Of a stretch of DNA of 64,000 bases, positions 47,512 through 56,153 are shown piece after piece. The notes under the pieces were generated by a model. The model was not told the origin of the DNA. It searched no databases and saw only the letters and a program-made list of their open reading frames with translations. The stretch covers positions 1,178,001 through 1,242,000 of the forward strand of contig OZ223309.1 in assembly GCA_965140765.1 (NCBI GenBank), given 5' to 3'. The translations under genes were made by a program, and so were the position numbers. The stretch is from Sunxiuqinia sp963678245. GTDB lineage: Bacteria; Bacteroidota; Bacteroidia; Bacteroidales; Prolixibacteraceae. Positions within the stretch are counted from its first letter, which is position 1. Each line of letters begins with the position of its first letter.

Positions 47512-48116
47512 TTATGTTTTATTAATCATTTGTTTATAAAGACAATGTTTAAAGTATAGTATGAGTAAAGCCCAAAACCGCAGAGATAAGACAAGAGTTT
47601 TGAAGCATGTACACACTATCCTTCTCTCTAACTATTAATGTTGTTTTATGCTAACTCTGAAACAATCCCAAATATCACATGTCATCTTCTTTAATCTCTA
47701 TCAAAGAGATTATGTGCAACCCTGAGATATATTTTCTCCTTTTTGGGAATATTAGAATTCTAAAGGGCTATAAAAATTGTGTGTAAATAAAATTTGGGTT
47801 ATTGATTCTTCTGGAGATGCTCGAGTCGAAAAATTGAAAACGGAAAGATTATTAATGCGAATAGTTATCCTGCAAAGCAATAAATAGTCTTAACATCTTT
47901 CAAAATACTGTCCCTAACACAAAAATACCAATGAAGCAAAACAATTGTAGATTATAGCAATACCCAAAATCATTTTTGGACAGTTTTAACCACCTGTTTG
48001 ACCTGCATTTCATAATGTGTAAAACAAGATATTACTTTAATGAAATGAAATCCCGATAATAATGATTTTATATAGCCAGAATTCGAGAAATTAGTAATAA
48101 TCCAATTAATCTAAAG
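47512..48116. other. AT-rich gene-free stretch
   Basis: About 600 bases with no credible reading frame, RNA gene or repeat that I could recognise. It separates the + strand iron cluster from the - strand zinc cluster. Confidence 0.5.
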
Positions 48117-48605
48117 TTATTTCCTTAGGATCTTAATACTTAATCCTTTTTGCACCTCCCAACCAGTTTTATCAACCAGCCTAATAAGAAAATGGTAATC
48201 GCCTTCATCAAATTTACCTTTGCTGTTGCCATCGGGAATAATAATTTCCTGCGAAGTTTGGTAAGCATCTAATCCTTCGGGAATGTCATACTCCTCAATT
48301 GAGAGGTAAGGATTTACCGGTTCCTTCACATCTCCCAAATTACACTCAGTAACTTCTGTACTGTGTGAATGATGGTCGAAATTATTGTGAATATCGATGC
48401 TAAAAGATCCCAATTCCACATTGTCGGTGAATAGCATATTTAAAGTAAAAGGTTCTCCAAAATATAAAGTATCACAATTTGTTGGGAATGCATCGGTAAT
48501 TGTCAAATCTATTTCCGGATCCTGGTCATCAATCTCTTTATCGTTACAGGTTGCAAAAACAAAAAGTACAAATAATAGTCCCGAAATTATTCTTAAAGTT
48601 TTCAT
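48117..48605 (-). CDS. DUF4625 lipoprotein
   Basis: 162 residues, signal with a Cys after VFVFAT (lipobox FATC), then one Ig-like DUF4625 domain (LTITDAFPTNCDTLYFGEPF, DNVELGSFSIDIHNNFDHHSHS, EGDYHFLIRLVDKTGWE). A His cluster HNNFDHHSHS near the middle could bind metal. It is the last gene of the run that starts with the ZnuD-like receptor and is related to the two-domain protein encoded just upstream. The function of DUF4625 is unknown; a surface metal-binding or receptor-accessory role is inferred from context. Confidence 0.78.
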   Translation of the reverse strand: MKTLRIISGLLFVLFVFATCNDKEIDDQDPEIDLTITDAFPTNCDTLYFGEPFTLNMLFTDNVELGSFSIDIHNNFDHHSHSTEVTECNLGDVKEPVNPYLSIEEYDIPEGLDAYQTSQEIIIPDGNSKGKFDEGDYHFLIRLVDKTGWEVQKGLSIKILRK

Positions 48606-48619
48606 GATAGTTGAATTAA

Positions 48620-48654
48620 ACAGAGTGGAAATTCAGGAATGACTTCCACTCTGT
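48620..48654 (-). terminator. Hairpin between the two DUF4625 genes
   Basis: ACAGAGTGGAA (48620-48630) is the exact reverse complement of TTCCACTCTGT (48644-48654), with a 13-base loop. On the minus strand it follows the tandem DUF4625 gene and is trailed by TTTAATT. It may attenuate expression of the last gene. Confidence 0.6.
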
Positions 48655-48674
48655 ATTGGATTAAAATTATATTT

Positions 48675-49475
48675 CTATTCAATCAGGTCGATATGGGCGG
48701 AAACCACTTTTTCATTCTCCTCTGAATCAAGGATAACTATCTCTACGTGGTATTCACCGAGGGGTGCCGAAGCATCTATTGAAATGGTCTGGCTGGCTGA
48801 AGCAGATGTCAGTCCGTTAAAACCATCAGTGAATTCACTATCCATGAGTTTTACTTCGTCCTCTTCGTTGCCACTTTCCGGATGGTTATGAACCTCAATG
48901 CTGTACTTTGCCAGTGTTCCTTCTGTTGCCGAAGCATCAAAAGAAATAATGAATGAACCACTCGCTTTTGACACGTCATGCTCTCCGCCATTGATGGAAA
49001 GATTGGAAACTTCAATATTTGATTCTTCTTCCAGAATTTCCAGTTCTTCTTCATAACTCACCTGGTTACCTGCCATATCTGTAACTATAAAATGGAAATG
49101 ATAGTGCCCAGGCTCGGCTTGTTTTCCTATCTCAATGTGCTTATGAAAAGTGGGATCTATTACTCCACGAAACCCTTCAGTGTAGGTAGAATCGTACGCC
49201 CATTCTTCATGATCTCCTTCATGTTCATGGTCCCCTTCGGGATGTATTTCTACATGAATATAATCAACTTTCCCTTCCGCCTTTATTTTTGCTTCAACAT
49301 GCATATTCCCTCCCTGTTGTACAGTATGACTGTTAGGGTTTTCATGGCCACTTCCGAATTCTATACTCTCAATTACAGGGGGCGCTACTACATCGTCGTC
49401 ATCGTCACAAGATGTAAAGAATAGTGTACTGGACGCTATAAAAATTAACGCCATCGTTTTAATTGCTGTTTTCAT
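48675..49475 (-). CDS. Tandem DUF4625 lipoprotein, acidic and His-rich
   Basis: 266 residues from the ATG at 49475, which gives a lipobox FTSC followed by DDDDD (an ATG at 49505 would add ten residues). There are two DUF4625-like Ig domains: the first about 30-155, with many His residues (VEIHPEGDHEHEGDHEEW and HKHIEIGKQAEPGHYHFHF), the second about 160-266 (SNLSINGGEHDVSKASGSF, VEIVILDSEENEK). The His/Asp/Glu density in domain one suggests metal binding. It lies 36 bases after the receptor gene and is probably a surface lipoprotein that hands zinc to it; this is inference from position and composition. Confidence 0.78.
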   Translation of the reverse strand: MKTAIKTMALIFIASSTLFFTSCDDDDDVVAPPVIESIEFGSGHENPNSHTVQQGGNMHVEAKIKAEGKVDYIHVEIHPEGDHEHEGDHEEWAYDSTYTEGFRGVIDPTFHKHIEIGKQAEPGHYHFHFIVTDMAGNQVSYEEELEILEEESNIEVSNLSINGGEHDVSKASGSFIISFDASATEGTLAKYSIEVHNHPESGNEEDEVKLMDSEFTDGFNGLTSASASQTISIDASAPLGEYHVEIVILDSEENEKVVSAHIDLIE

Positions 49476-49510
49476 AATACTTATTTTTAAATAATTACTT
49501 TTCATTTTTT

Positions 49511-51922
49511 TTACTTGATATTTTTACTGAATGGAATACTAACATTTAATACAAAATTGCGCCCGGCTTCGGGCACGTTTATCAGTCGGTAATAACTGGT
49601 GTGATTAAAATATTTCTGGTTGAATACATTCTGAATCTGGAACGCAACCGCAATACTCTCGTTTCCAACACTTACTTCTCCTCCCAACGACATATTAACC
49701 AACTGGTAGCCTTCGGTTTTTTCTTCTGGCGGAACAATCCGGTTTTGAGAGGCAACGAGTTTGTAATCAACAGACAAATAGGAATTTTTTACACCGAACG
49801 TGTTTTGAGGAGAATATTTCAGATTAACTAATAACGATGCCGGAGGTGAAAACGGTAGGGTAAAACCTTCCTTTTCCCCCGAAAGTTGTTCAGAATAAAC
49901 ATATTCCCCTATAACTCCAATTGTTAGTGGATTGAACAGGTTGTAATGCGAATGAATTTCACCTCCAAAACGAAGTACTTCACTTTGCATGTAATAAAAC
50001 TTCTGGTTTCCGTTTCCATACAAACGATCGTGTTCAGATGTAGGATTCAAATAGATATAATTCGGGAAATAATTCAGAAACGGGCTGATGCCAACTGCAA
50101 AATCTGCTGAATTATATTCTGCTCCCAAATCCAGTTGGTAAGAAACTTCGGGTGATAAATCCGGGTCGCCAACTTCGTATCTGAAACGATGATAATTTAC
50201 CCCGTTGGCAGCTAATTCTTTTGCAATTGGCATCCGGAAACTTTTCCCGAAATTGGCTTTCAAACTCACGTTTTCCCAGTTCTGGTTAAAGCCAACCGAC
50301 CACGAAATGTTACTGAAGTTTCTCGATATATCCGGAGCACGCTGAAGATAATTCCAGACAGTATCTCCGTTAATTTCTTCCGGACTCGGAAACCAGTCGG
50401 AATACGCCTCGCTGTTTATCCTTCCGTAATCGAAACGCACACCCGCCTGTAAAATACTGTTTGGAGTCAGATAATATTTCCCCAACACAAAGGCCCCCGC
50501 AGTAATTTGTGTGAACGATGGAATAATAAAACCACGTCCGCTAACTTTATTATCCTGAAGTTCTGTGTTCAGTCCGCCCGTTACAGATAAATTAACAGCA
50601 GGTTTAAAAGAAACCTTTACATTACCGGAATACACATTTTTGTCAAACTGCCGTTCCAAATCCGATGGAAAAGACAATGAATCGGGCGAAACAGCAGGCA
50701 TGTAGCCGTGGCTAACATACTGGCTCCACTCTTCCCTGAAATTGTTCTGAAAACCAAGCTCCATTTCCAAATCGAAGTTGTTTCCGTGCCATTCGCTTTT
50801 ATTCATGATTTTAAAATGGTTCACTTCCTGAAAAGGATACTGGATATCGCGGGCAGAACTGTCGTGCAACTCTGCATCTACGTTGCGTGGTTCCAGCCCG
50901 TGCGCATTGGCAAAGAACCCACTTTTAGTATGTAGATTGCTGAAGAAAAAACGGGTTGACAACCGCTTCCCGATGGCGCCAAACGAAAAGTGAAAATTCT
51001 GTTCGTTTCCGGCTGTGTTCCTGAGGTGATTCTTATACAAGGCGGCTTTATACGAGTAAATATCTACACTGTCGGTTGGTACGCGGTAGTCGGCAAAATC
51101 GAGTAAGGTAACGCGCCCGGTAAAATAGAGCGCTTTCCGCCGGGCAAAGATATCGACAGAAGTTCCTAGCAAATTGTTATTGCTTTTCCCGGTTAAATCA
51201 ACCGAACCTCCAAATGAATTTTCTGCCGGAACATCCAACTGTTTAATATCGATAACGCCGCCAATGGCATCTGAACCATACATTAATGATGCCGGGCCTT
51301 TTATCACTTCCACACGGTCAACTGCATATTGGTCAATTTCAAGTCCGTGGTCTTCACCCCACTGCTGGCCTTCGTGTTTTATCCCGTTTTCAGCTACTAC
51401 AATCCGGTTAAAACTCAAACCGCGAATTACAGGTTTCGACTGACCGGAGCCAATACCAATTGTACTTACACCAGGAAGCCTTTCCAGCGATTTCATTAAA
51501 CTCCCCGAAAGGTTCATCTTTACAAAGCGGTCGGTTACAACTTCCACATTTCGAGAGTCTTCCCTGTTTTTTGTTTGCGCATAGTTATCTGCCACAACAA
51601 CTTCTTGCAAAGTCATTACCGAAGACTGCATTTGTATGCGAATATCCTGCGAAACAGGAATTTCAATAGTATCAGTGAAGGTTTTATACCCAACAAAAGA
51701 AACATCGAGGATATAAACGCCCGTTTCTAGCGCAGAGAAATGAAAGTTGCCGTTTGCATCCGTAACTGTTCCTGTTTTACCAGGAGTAATCACAACTGAA
51801 GCTCCGGGTAGCACATGCCTGTTTTCATCGGAAACCGTTCCCGATAATTTATATAAATTCTGGCTGTTAACTGCTGTAAATAATGTAAGCACAGCAATAA
51901 AAGCCATACAAAGCTTTCTCAT
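49511..51922 (-). CDS. TonB-dependent receptor, probable zinc importer (ZnuD-like)
   Basis: 803 residues, signal peptide ending near TAVNSQ. It has a carboxypeptidase-regulatory domain (about 25-110, LSGTVSDENRHVLPGASVVI), a plug (about 115-235, LERLPGVSTIGIGSGQSKPVIRGL in two parts, QQWGEDHGLEIDQYAVDRVE, SLMYGSDAIGGVIDI) and a barrel ending in LNVSIPFSKNIK. The GEDHGLE plug segment with acidic and His residues resembles ZnuD-type receptors. Genes for Zur, a His/Cys-rich small protein and zinc-linked lipoproteins surround it. Copper or another metal is possible, but zinc fits the whole block best. Confidence 0.82.
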   Translation of the reverse strand: MRKLCMAFIAVLTLFTAVNSQNLYKLSGTVSDENRHVLPGASVVITPGKTGTVTDANGNFHFSALETGVYILDVSFVGYKTFTDTIEIPVSQDIRIQMQSSVMTLQEVVVADNYAQTKNREDSRNVEVVTDRFVKMNLSGSLMKSLERLPGVSTIGIGSGQSKPVIRGLSFNRIVVAENGIKHEGQQWGEDHGLEIDQYAVDRVEVIKGPASLMYGSDAIGGVIDIKQLDVPAENSFGGSVDLTGKSNNNLLGTSVDIFARRKALYFTGRVTLLDFADYRVPTDSVDIYSYKAALYKNHLRNTAGNEQNFHFSFGAIGKRLSTRFFFSNLHTKSGFFANAHGLEPRNVDAELHDSSARDIQYPFQEVNHFKIMNKSEWHGNNFDLEMELGFQNNFREEWSQYVSHGYMPAVSPDSLSFPSDLERQFDKNVYSGNVKVSFKPAVNLSVTGGLNTELQDNKVSGRGFIIPSFTQITAGAFVLGKYYLTPNSILQAGVRFDYGRINSEAYSDWFPSPEEINGDTVWNYLQRAPDISRNFSNISWSVGFNQNWENVSLKANFGKSFRMPIAKELAANGVNYHRFRYEVGDPDLSPEVSYQLDLGAEYNSADFAVGISPFLNYFPNYIYLNPTSEHDRLYGNGNQKFYYMQSEVLRFGGEIHSHYNLFNPLTIGVIGEYVYSEQLSGEKEGFTLPFSPPASLLVNLKYSPQNTFGVKNSYLSVDYKLVASQNRIVPPEEKTEGYQLVNMSLGGEVSVGNESIAVAFQIQNVFNQKYFNHTSYYRLINVPEAGRNFVLNVSIPFSKNIK

Positions 51923-51969
51923 AAAACTTGTGTAATCAAAATTATAACTAAAATGGAGGAGAGATTGTG

Positions 51970-52308
51970 TTAAGATAAAAAAGGAGGTGCCCGCGGTGAA
52001 GTGTGAAGAATTACTTCACAAGGGAAAAAATTCTGAGTTTTCTCAGGTTTCAACTCATTCAGGAGAATTTCAGTAAATGAGATATTGAATTCATCGGGCA
52101 GGTTGGTGACCGTAAATTCATATTCGCAAACATAACAATGTTCGTTATTTTGAACAACCGGGCTACACGATTCTGTATCATGATGAAAACCGACAGAGCA
52201 ATCGTGTTTGTGCCTGTGGTGCCCGATTATGTGAGCAGGCTGGTAAACTATTGGTAAAAGGAATACCAGTAAAAAAGAAACAGCGATATGTTTTCTTACT
52301 TTATACAA
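51970..52308 (-). CDS. Small His/Cys-rich secreted protein of unknown function
   Basis: 112 residues with a hydrophobic N-terminal segment (about 9-22, signal or anchor). Residues 26-62 hold many potential metal ligands: AHIIGHHRHKHDC, GFHHDTESC, then HCYVC. The tail is unremarkable. I do not know the family. It starts 3 bases after the Zur stop and precedes the receptor, so it is coexpressed with zinc genes and could be a periplasmic zinc buffer or sensor. The pattern is not that of a known chaperone family. Confidence 0.7.
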   Translation of the reverse strand: MYKVRKHIAVSFLLVFLLPIVYQPAHIIGHHRHKHDCSVGFHHDTESCSPVVQNNEHCYVCEYEFTVTNLPDEFNISFTEILLNELKPEKTQNFFPCEVILHTSPRAPPFLS

Positions 52309-52311
52309 TTC

Positions 52312-52719
52312 TTATTTCGAACTTTTACAGTTACTACACACACCTTTAATAATTATTTCGGTTTCACTGGCTTCAAAGCCCTGCGGAACCTGAGGCTCCT
52401 CAACTGAAACATCATCAAGACAAATTACACTATCACATTGTTTACAATAAAAATGTGCATGGTTGTTTTTATGAGTAATGGAATTATCCAATGCATATTT
52501 CACTACTTGGTTGTCCACCACTATTTTATGAATAATCCTTTTTTCGAGAAGCGTTTTGAACGAACGGTAAAAAGTTGTCCGGTCAAAATTACTGCTTAAT
52601 TTATCCTTTATGTCATTTTCGGAAAGCGCATGCCCCGATTCAAGCATCATTGATAATATGCCTTCCCGACAAGCGGTTCGCTTTAATTTATGTACTTGTA
52701 AAATCTCCAATGGTTCCAT
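52312..52719 (-). CDS. zur: Fur-family regulator, probable Zur
   Basis: 135 residues from the ATG at 52719 (an upstream in-frame start at 52749 would run through the operator and is unlikely). An N-terminal winged helix (LKRTACREGILSMMLESG ... NFDRTTFYRSFKTLLEKRII) is followed by the metal-binding dimer domain with NNHAHFYCKQC (Cys92, Cys95) and VCSNC (Cys128, Cys131), the structural zinc site. Zur rather than Fur is inferred from the neighbours and from the TTGCAA-type operators before this gene and before the GTPase run; the family itself is certain. The operator 12 bases upstream of its start points to autoregulation. Confidence 0.85.
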   Translation of the reverse strand: MEPLEILQVHKLKRTACREGILSMMLESGHALSENDIKDKLSSNFDRTTFYRSFKTLLEKRIIHKIVVDNQVVKYALDNSITHKNNHAHFYCKQCDSVICLDDVSVEEPQVPQGFEASETEIIIKGVCSNCKSSK

Positions 52720-52730
52720 AAAACAAAGGT

Positions 52731-52750
52731 AAATGCAATATTGTTGCAAA
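52731..52750. promoter_or_regulatory. Probable Zur box overlapping a -7 element (zur operon)
   Basis: TGCAATATTGTTGCAA (52734-52749) is an imperfect palindrome of the same form as the sites near 59.2 kb. Its right half overlaps a minus-strand TATTTTTG (52754-52747), a good TAnnTTTG -7 box. It lies 12-31 bases upstream of the regulator start, where a bound repressor would block initiation. Confidence 0.65.
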
Positions 52751-52820
52751 AATAATTAAATAGTTATACAATATTGAATACTTGTGTGACTTTTAACAAA
52801 ATAGACTCTTACTAATTAAC

Positions 52821-53285
52821 CTATTTAATCTTTCGAACAAATTCAACATCGTCAACAATGTAAATCAAATGTTCTTCATCGGTGTTATTCAATCTTAACT
52901 TTCCTTTTATAGCGATATAATCGTCGGTTTTAAGCTTCCTGAATTTATCCATTTCATCTTTCTTGATGTTCATTTCAACTATTGTTTCAATACCCGCACC
53001 AGAACAAAAAAAGCACATGGATGAAGGGGCACGTGATAAAACGAAAATATAGCCTGTCATGTCGCCCGGAAGGTAAAATCCTTCAATGGCGATTTCTTTC
53101 CCATTGATTTCTTCCAGTTTATCACCAAATTTTGCCTTTGGCAACATGGCCTGATATTTCAAAGACAAGCGGTATTTTACTTTTACATCATTCAGAAACA
53201 AATCCCAAACTGTATCATTATCTAATGTTTGTCCGATACTGTTAAAAGAGAGAATACAAAATAGAATTACACCAATAAACTTCAT
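52821..53285 (-). CDS. DUF3299-like small periplasmic protein
   Basis: 154 residues, signal peptide ending near FNSIGQ. It has an OB-like core with EIAIEGFYLPGD, IFVLSRAPSSMCFFCSGAGI and TDDYIAIKGKL, resembling the DUF3299 layout in which a Cys-containing loop follows a conserved L-P segment. The CFFC motif could bind metal or be redox-active. It starts 4 bases after the ABC permease gene and is the last gene of that run. From memory, the Zur-regulated P. aeruginosa locus PA4063-PA4066 also pairs a MacB-like ABC exporter with a DUF3299 protein. Confidence 0.68.
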   Translation of the reverse strand: MKFIGVILFCILSFNSIGQTLDNDTVWDLFLNDVKVKYRLSLKYQAMLPKAKFGDKLEEINGKEIAIEGFYLPGDMTGYIFVLSRAPSSMCFFCSGAGIETIVEMNIKKDEMDKFRKLKTDDYIAIKGKLRLNNTDEEHLIYIVDDVEFVRKIK

Positions 53286-53289
53286 TTGT

Positions 53290-54693
53290 TTAAATCTTGC
53301 TTAAAATAAAATGAATATCTGTTTTATACGCTTTAATAGCCGGGAACAGCGATGCCAGCGCCCCAACGACAAAACAATATACCAATAACAATAATTCTTT
53401 TCCGCTTATTGCCTGTATTCCCGAAAAGCTAATTGCTGATATTTGCGGCAATACCAGCCAAATTATCCTTGAAATAATGATTCCGGCCAGCCAGCCGCCC
53501 AACGATAAAATCGTTCCCTGAGAAAGCAGCAGAAACATTACTTTGATGCGGGAAGCGCCGAGTGCTCTTAACAATGCTACTTCGTAAATACTTTGGTTGA
53601 GCGTGTTGGTTAAATGAATTAAAATATTCAAGCCGGAAATAACAATTATTATCCACGCCAGAATTTTAAATGTTTCTATTCCGTAGCCTAAAAAGCCCAT
53701 CAAGCGGTTTAATTCGAGTGCCGGAGAAGCAGCCTGCATATTTGTATTTTCGTTGATAATACGTGGCAAAGATGCAATGGCTATCGGACTGCGTGCAAAT
53801 ACCAAAAGTGCTGTAATCTCACTTGAAGGGTCATCGTCTGATTCCTGAAGAATTCCTTTATAGTCGTTGTATGCCCGAAGTTCTTCTTTTGAAATATCCT
53901 GTTGATGTTCAATTTTGTACAACGCCGAATCAAGCAAAGCACTATGAACATGTTCTTTTTGTGAATGTTCGTGATGATGATGTTCTTCCTCCTCTTCCAC
54001 ATGCTCGTCGTGGTGATGTTCTTCTGCTTCTTCATGATGATGCTCTTCGTCTTTTTCTGCTCCCTCATGGTGGTGATGATGCGCATGTACTTCCCAAACG
54101 CTTTCAACAGGAGTAAGAATAAGCCGGTTGGTCACTTTTTCATTTGGAGCCATTATCCCAATAACAGTATATTTATCTTCATCATGATGATGGCCTGATT
54201 CGGTAAAGCCATGAACGCCTGTAAACAAATCGCCAATTTTCAAACCTGTTTTGTCGGCAACCTCAGCACCAATTACTACATCCATCGGTTTTGAAAACCA
54301 TTTTCCTTCCTTCAGTTTACATTCATATAAATCGGGATACGATTTTTCTGTTCCTACAATGCGGTAACCTTTGTAGTTATCTCCCAAAGCCAGCGGAATG
54401 GCACTTTTCACCATTGGGTTTGATTTTATTTTGTTGGCTTCTTCCAAACTAATATTTCCGGTAGGGACATCGGCCTGAAAAACAGAAGAAAGTATTAATT
54501 GCAACGGGCTTCCTTTCGCTCCAACAACCAAATCTACACCTGCAATATTTTGTCGGAAGTTCTGTTCAAAACGCTTCTCAAACCGGAATATCAGCGAAAT
54601 AATGGTAACTCCTATGGCAAATAACAGCAAGCTTAAAAATGTATTGAAAGGTTTGGCGGTTAATTTTGCGATACTTAATTTGAATATATTCAT
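53290..54693 (-). CDS. MacB/FtsX-type ABC permease with a His-rich periplasmic loop
   Basis: 467 residues. It has one membrane helix near 17-36, a large periplasmic MacB-like domain (about 40-330), then three C-terminal helices (about 345-370, 395-420, 435-455), the FtsX topology. Inside the periplasmic domain, residues 203-250 are almost entirely His and Glu/Asp, with more than 25 His, and an extra HHHDED lies at 168-173. Such a loop should bind zinc. The start overlaps the ATPase stop by 4 bases. A role in moving zinc, or a zinc-binding lipoprotein, across the envelope is inferred; MacB-like systems usually work from the periplasmic side rather than import. Confidence 0.85.
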   Translation of the reverse strand: MNIFKLSIAKLTAKPFNTFLSLLLFAIGVTIISLIFRFEKRFEQNFRQNIAGVDLVVGAKGSPLQLILSSVFQADVPTGNISLEEANKIKSNPMVKSAIPLALGDNYKGYRIVGTEKSYPDLYECKLKEGKWFSKPMDVVIGAEVADKTGLKIGDLFTGVHGFTESGHHHDEDKYTVIGIMAPNEKVTNRLILTPVESVWEVHAHHHHHEGAEKDEEHHHEEAEEHHHDEHVEEEEEHHHHEHSQKEHVHSALLDSALYKIEHQQDISKEELRAYNDYKGILQESDDDPSSEITALLVFARSPIAIASLPRIINENTNMQAASPALELNRLMGFLGYGIETFKILAWIIIVISGLNILIHLTNTLNQSIYEVALLRALGASRIKVMFLLLSQGTILSLGGWLAGIIISRIIWLVLPQISAISFSGIQAISGKELLLLVYCFVVGALASLFPAIKAYKTDIHFILSKI

Positions 54694-55331
54694 TTTCGCG
54701 ATGGTTTTAAGTAAAGAATATTCCCGAATTGTTTTTTGATTCGGGAATCGTGCGTTGCAATTAACAATGTAAGTTTATGCTCCGACGAAACTTTCTGCAA
54801 AAGCGTAATAAACCGCGTGCAATTGTTATCATCAAGACTTGAAGTTGGCTCATCGGCAAATAAAGCCAGAGGTTTATTTACCAGCGAGCGGGCCACCGAA
54901 AAACGCTGAAGTTCGCCCTGACTTAGTTCCGAAGGATATTTATTCAACAATTTCGCTATTTCCAACTGCTCTGTTAACTGAGAAACATAATCCGGGTCTT
55001 TTGCCCCGCCTGCCAGCGTTTGGGCTATCAGCAAATTCTTATTCATACTGATGTCTTCAATAAACAAGTGCTTCTGGAAAATAAATCCAAAGTTTTTTCC
55101 ACGAAATTCGTCCAACTTATTTTGCTTCAGTTTGCAAATGTTAGTATTGTCAACTACTATTTCTCCTGAAGAAGGAGACAATATTCCTGCAAGCAAATGG
55201 AGCAAAGTAGTTTTTCCTGAACCGGAGTCGCCAATCATTGCCATTTGTTCGCCCGAGGCCATTTCCAAATCAGGAAAATTCATCTCAGAACCTCGCTTGT
55301 ATTTAAACTTTAAATTTTTGGTTTTTATCAT
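54690..55331 (-). CDS. ABC transporter ATP-binding protein (LolD/MacB type)
   Basis: 213 residues with Walker A GDSGSGKTT (34-42), the signature LSQGELQRFSVARSL, Walker B LALFADEPTSSLD and the His switch LLIATHD. It belongs to the LolD/MacB group and is encoded between ZIP and permease genes with 4-base overlaps at both ends, so the three proteins are translationally coupled and this ATPase must drive the His-rich permease. Confidence 0.92.
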   Translation of the reverse strand: MIKTKNLKFKYKRGSEMNFPDLEMASGEQMAMIGDSGSGKTTLLHLLAGILSPSSGEIVVDNTNICKLKQNKLDEFRGKNFGFIFQKHLFIEDISMNKNLLIAQTLAGGAKDPDYVSQLTEQLEIAKLLNKYPSELSQGELQRFSVARSLVNKPLALFADEPTSSLDDNNCTRFITLLQKVSSEHKLTLLIATHDSRIKKQFGNILYLKPSRK

Positions 55332-56134
55332 TTTGTATGATTTAAGATTGTATGAACAGGATGAGTTGTTTCGTGCGTATGCGTGTGCGAATGGCTGCCG
55401 CTTAATGAATGCATTAATATTAGTCCCAAAAAAATAAATGCAACCTGGATTACATTTTTACGAATGGATTTCTCTTTATTAATTTCGGGGACAAGGCTAC
55501 TACCCGCAAGATAAATAAAGCCACCGGCAGCTACTGGCAAAACATACACTGAGAGCGAACTGATAATTGAACCTGCCCACAAGGTTACAACCGCGCCGGC
55601 AATTGCTGTTATTGCCGACAGAAAATTAAACCACAATGCTTTTTTTCGTTTAAAACCTGCGTGAATTAACACCCCAAAATCACTGATTTCCTGCGGAATT
55701 TCGTGCAAAATTACTGCCAGTGTTGTGGTTATACCAATTTCGGGAGAAGTCATCCACCCGGCGGCGATTAAAATACCGTCAGTAAAATTATGCAGTCCGT
55801 CGGTAACCAAACTAATGTAGCCAAGGGGCATGATTTTAGTATCATTTTTAACTTTGTGATTATGGTTTACATGAACAACTTTTTCAATTCCCAGCATCAC
55901 TAAAAATCCGGCCATTACGAGCATTCCAACCATTTTTTCATCATGAAAAATATGAAAGGACTCGGGTAATAAAACGAAAAACGAATTTCCAAACAATGTT
56001 CCAATTGCGAAACTAATCAGGCTGAAAACAATAAACTCAGTTTTTATTCCTTTTAATGCTACGATTACAATTCCTGATAATGACAAAATACTTACCAGCA
56101 CAGTGCTGGCTATTGCTGATATCCAAATTTCCAC
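55328..56134 (-). CDS. ZIP-family zinc transporter
   Basis: 268 residues, about eight membrane helices. Helix IV carries HNFTDG (His115, Asn116, Asp119) and helix V HEIPQE (His144, Glu145), the metal path of ZIP transporters. A His-rich loop (HVNHNHK) lies between helices III and IV and a His-rich tail (HSHTHTHETTHPVH) at the C-terminus. It would bring zinc across the inner membrane, in place of the usual ZnuABC, which is not encoded here. Its stop overlaps the start of the ATPase gene. Confidence 0.93.
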   Translation of the reverse strand: MEIWISAIASTVLVSILSLSGIVIVALKGIKTEFIVFSLISFAIGTLFGNSFFVLLPESFHIFHDEKMVGMLVMAGFLVMLGIEKVVHVNHNHKVKNDTKIMPLGYISLVTDGLHNFTDGILIAAGWMTSPEIGITTTLAVILHEIPQEISDFGVLIHAGFKRKKALWFNFLSAITAIAGAVVTLWAGSIISSLSVYVLPVAAGGFIYLAGSSLVPEINKEKSIRKNVIQVAFIFLGLILMHSLSGSHSHTHTHETTHPVHTILNHTK

Positions 56135-56153
56135 TTTCTGATTTTTTAAAATT

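Noticed and set aside
53781..54198. Met/His-rich frames overlapping the ABC permease
   Set aside because: They arise from the CAT/CAC repeats coding for the His-rich loop read in other frames.
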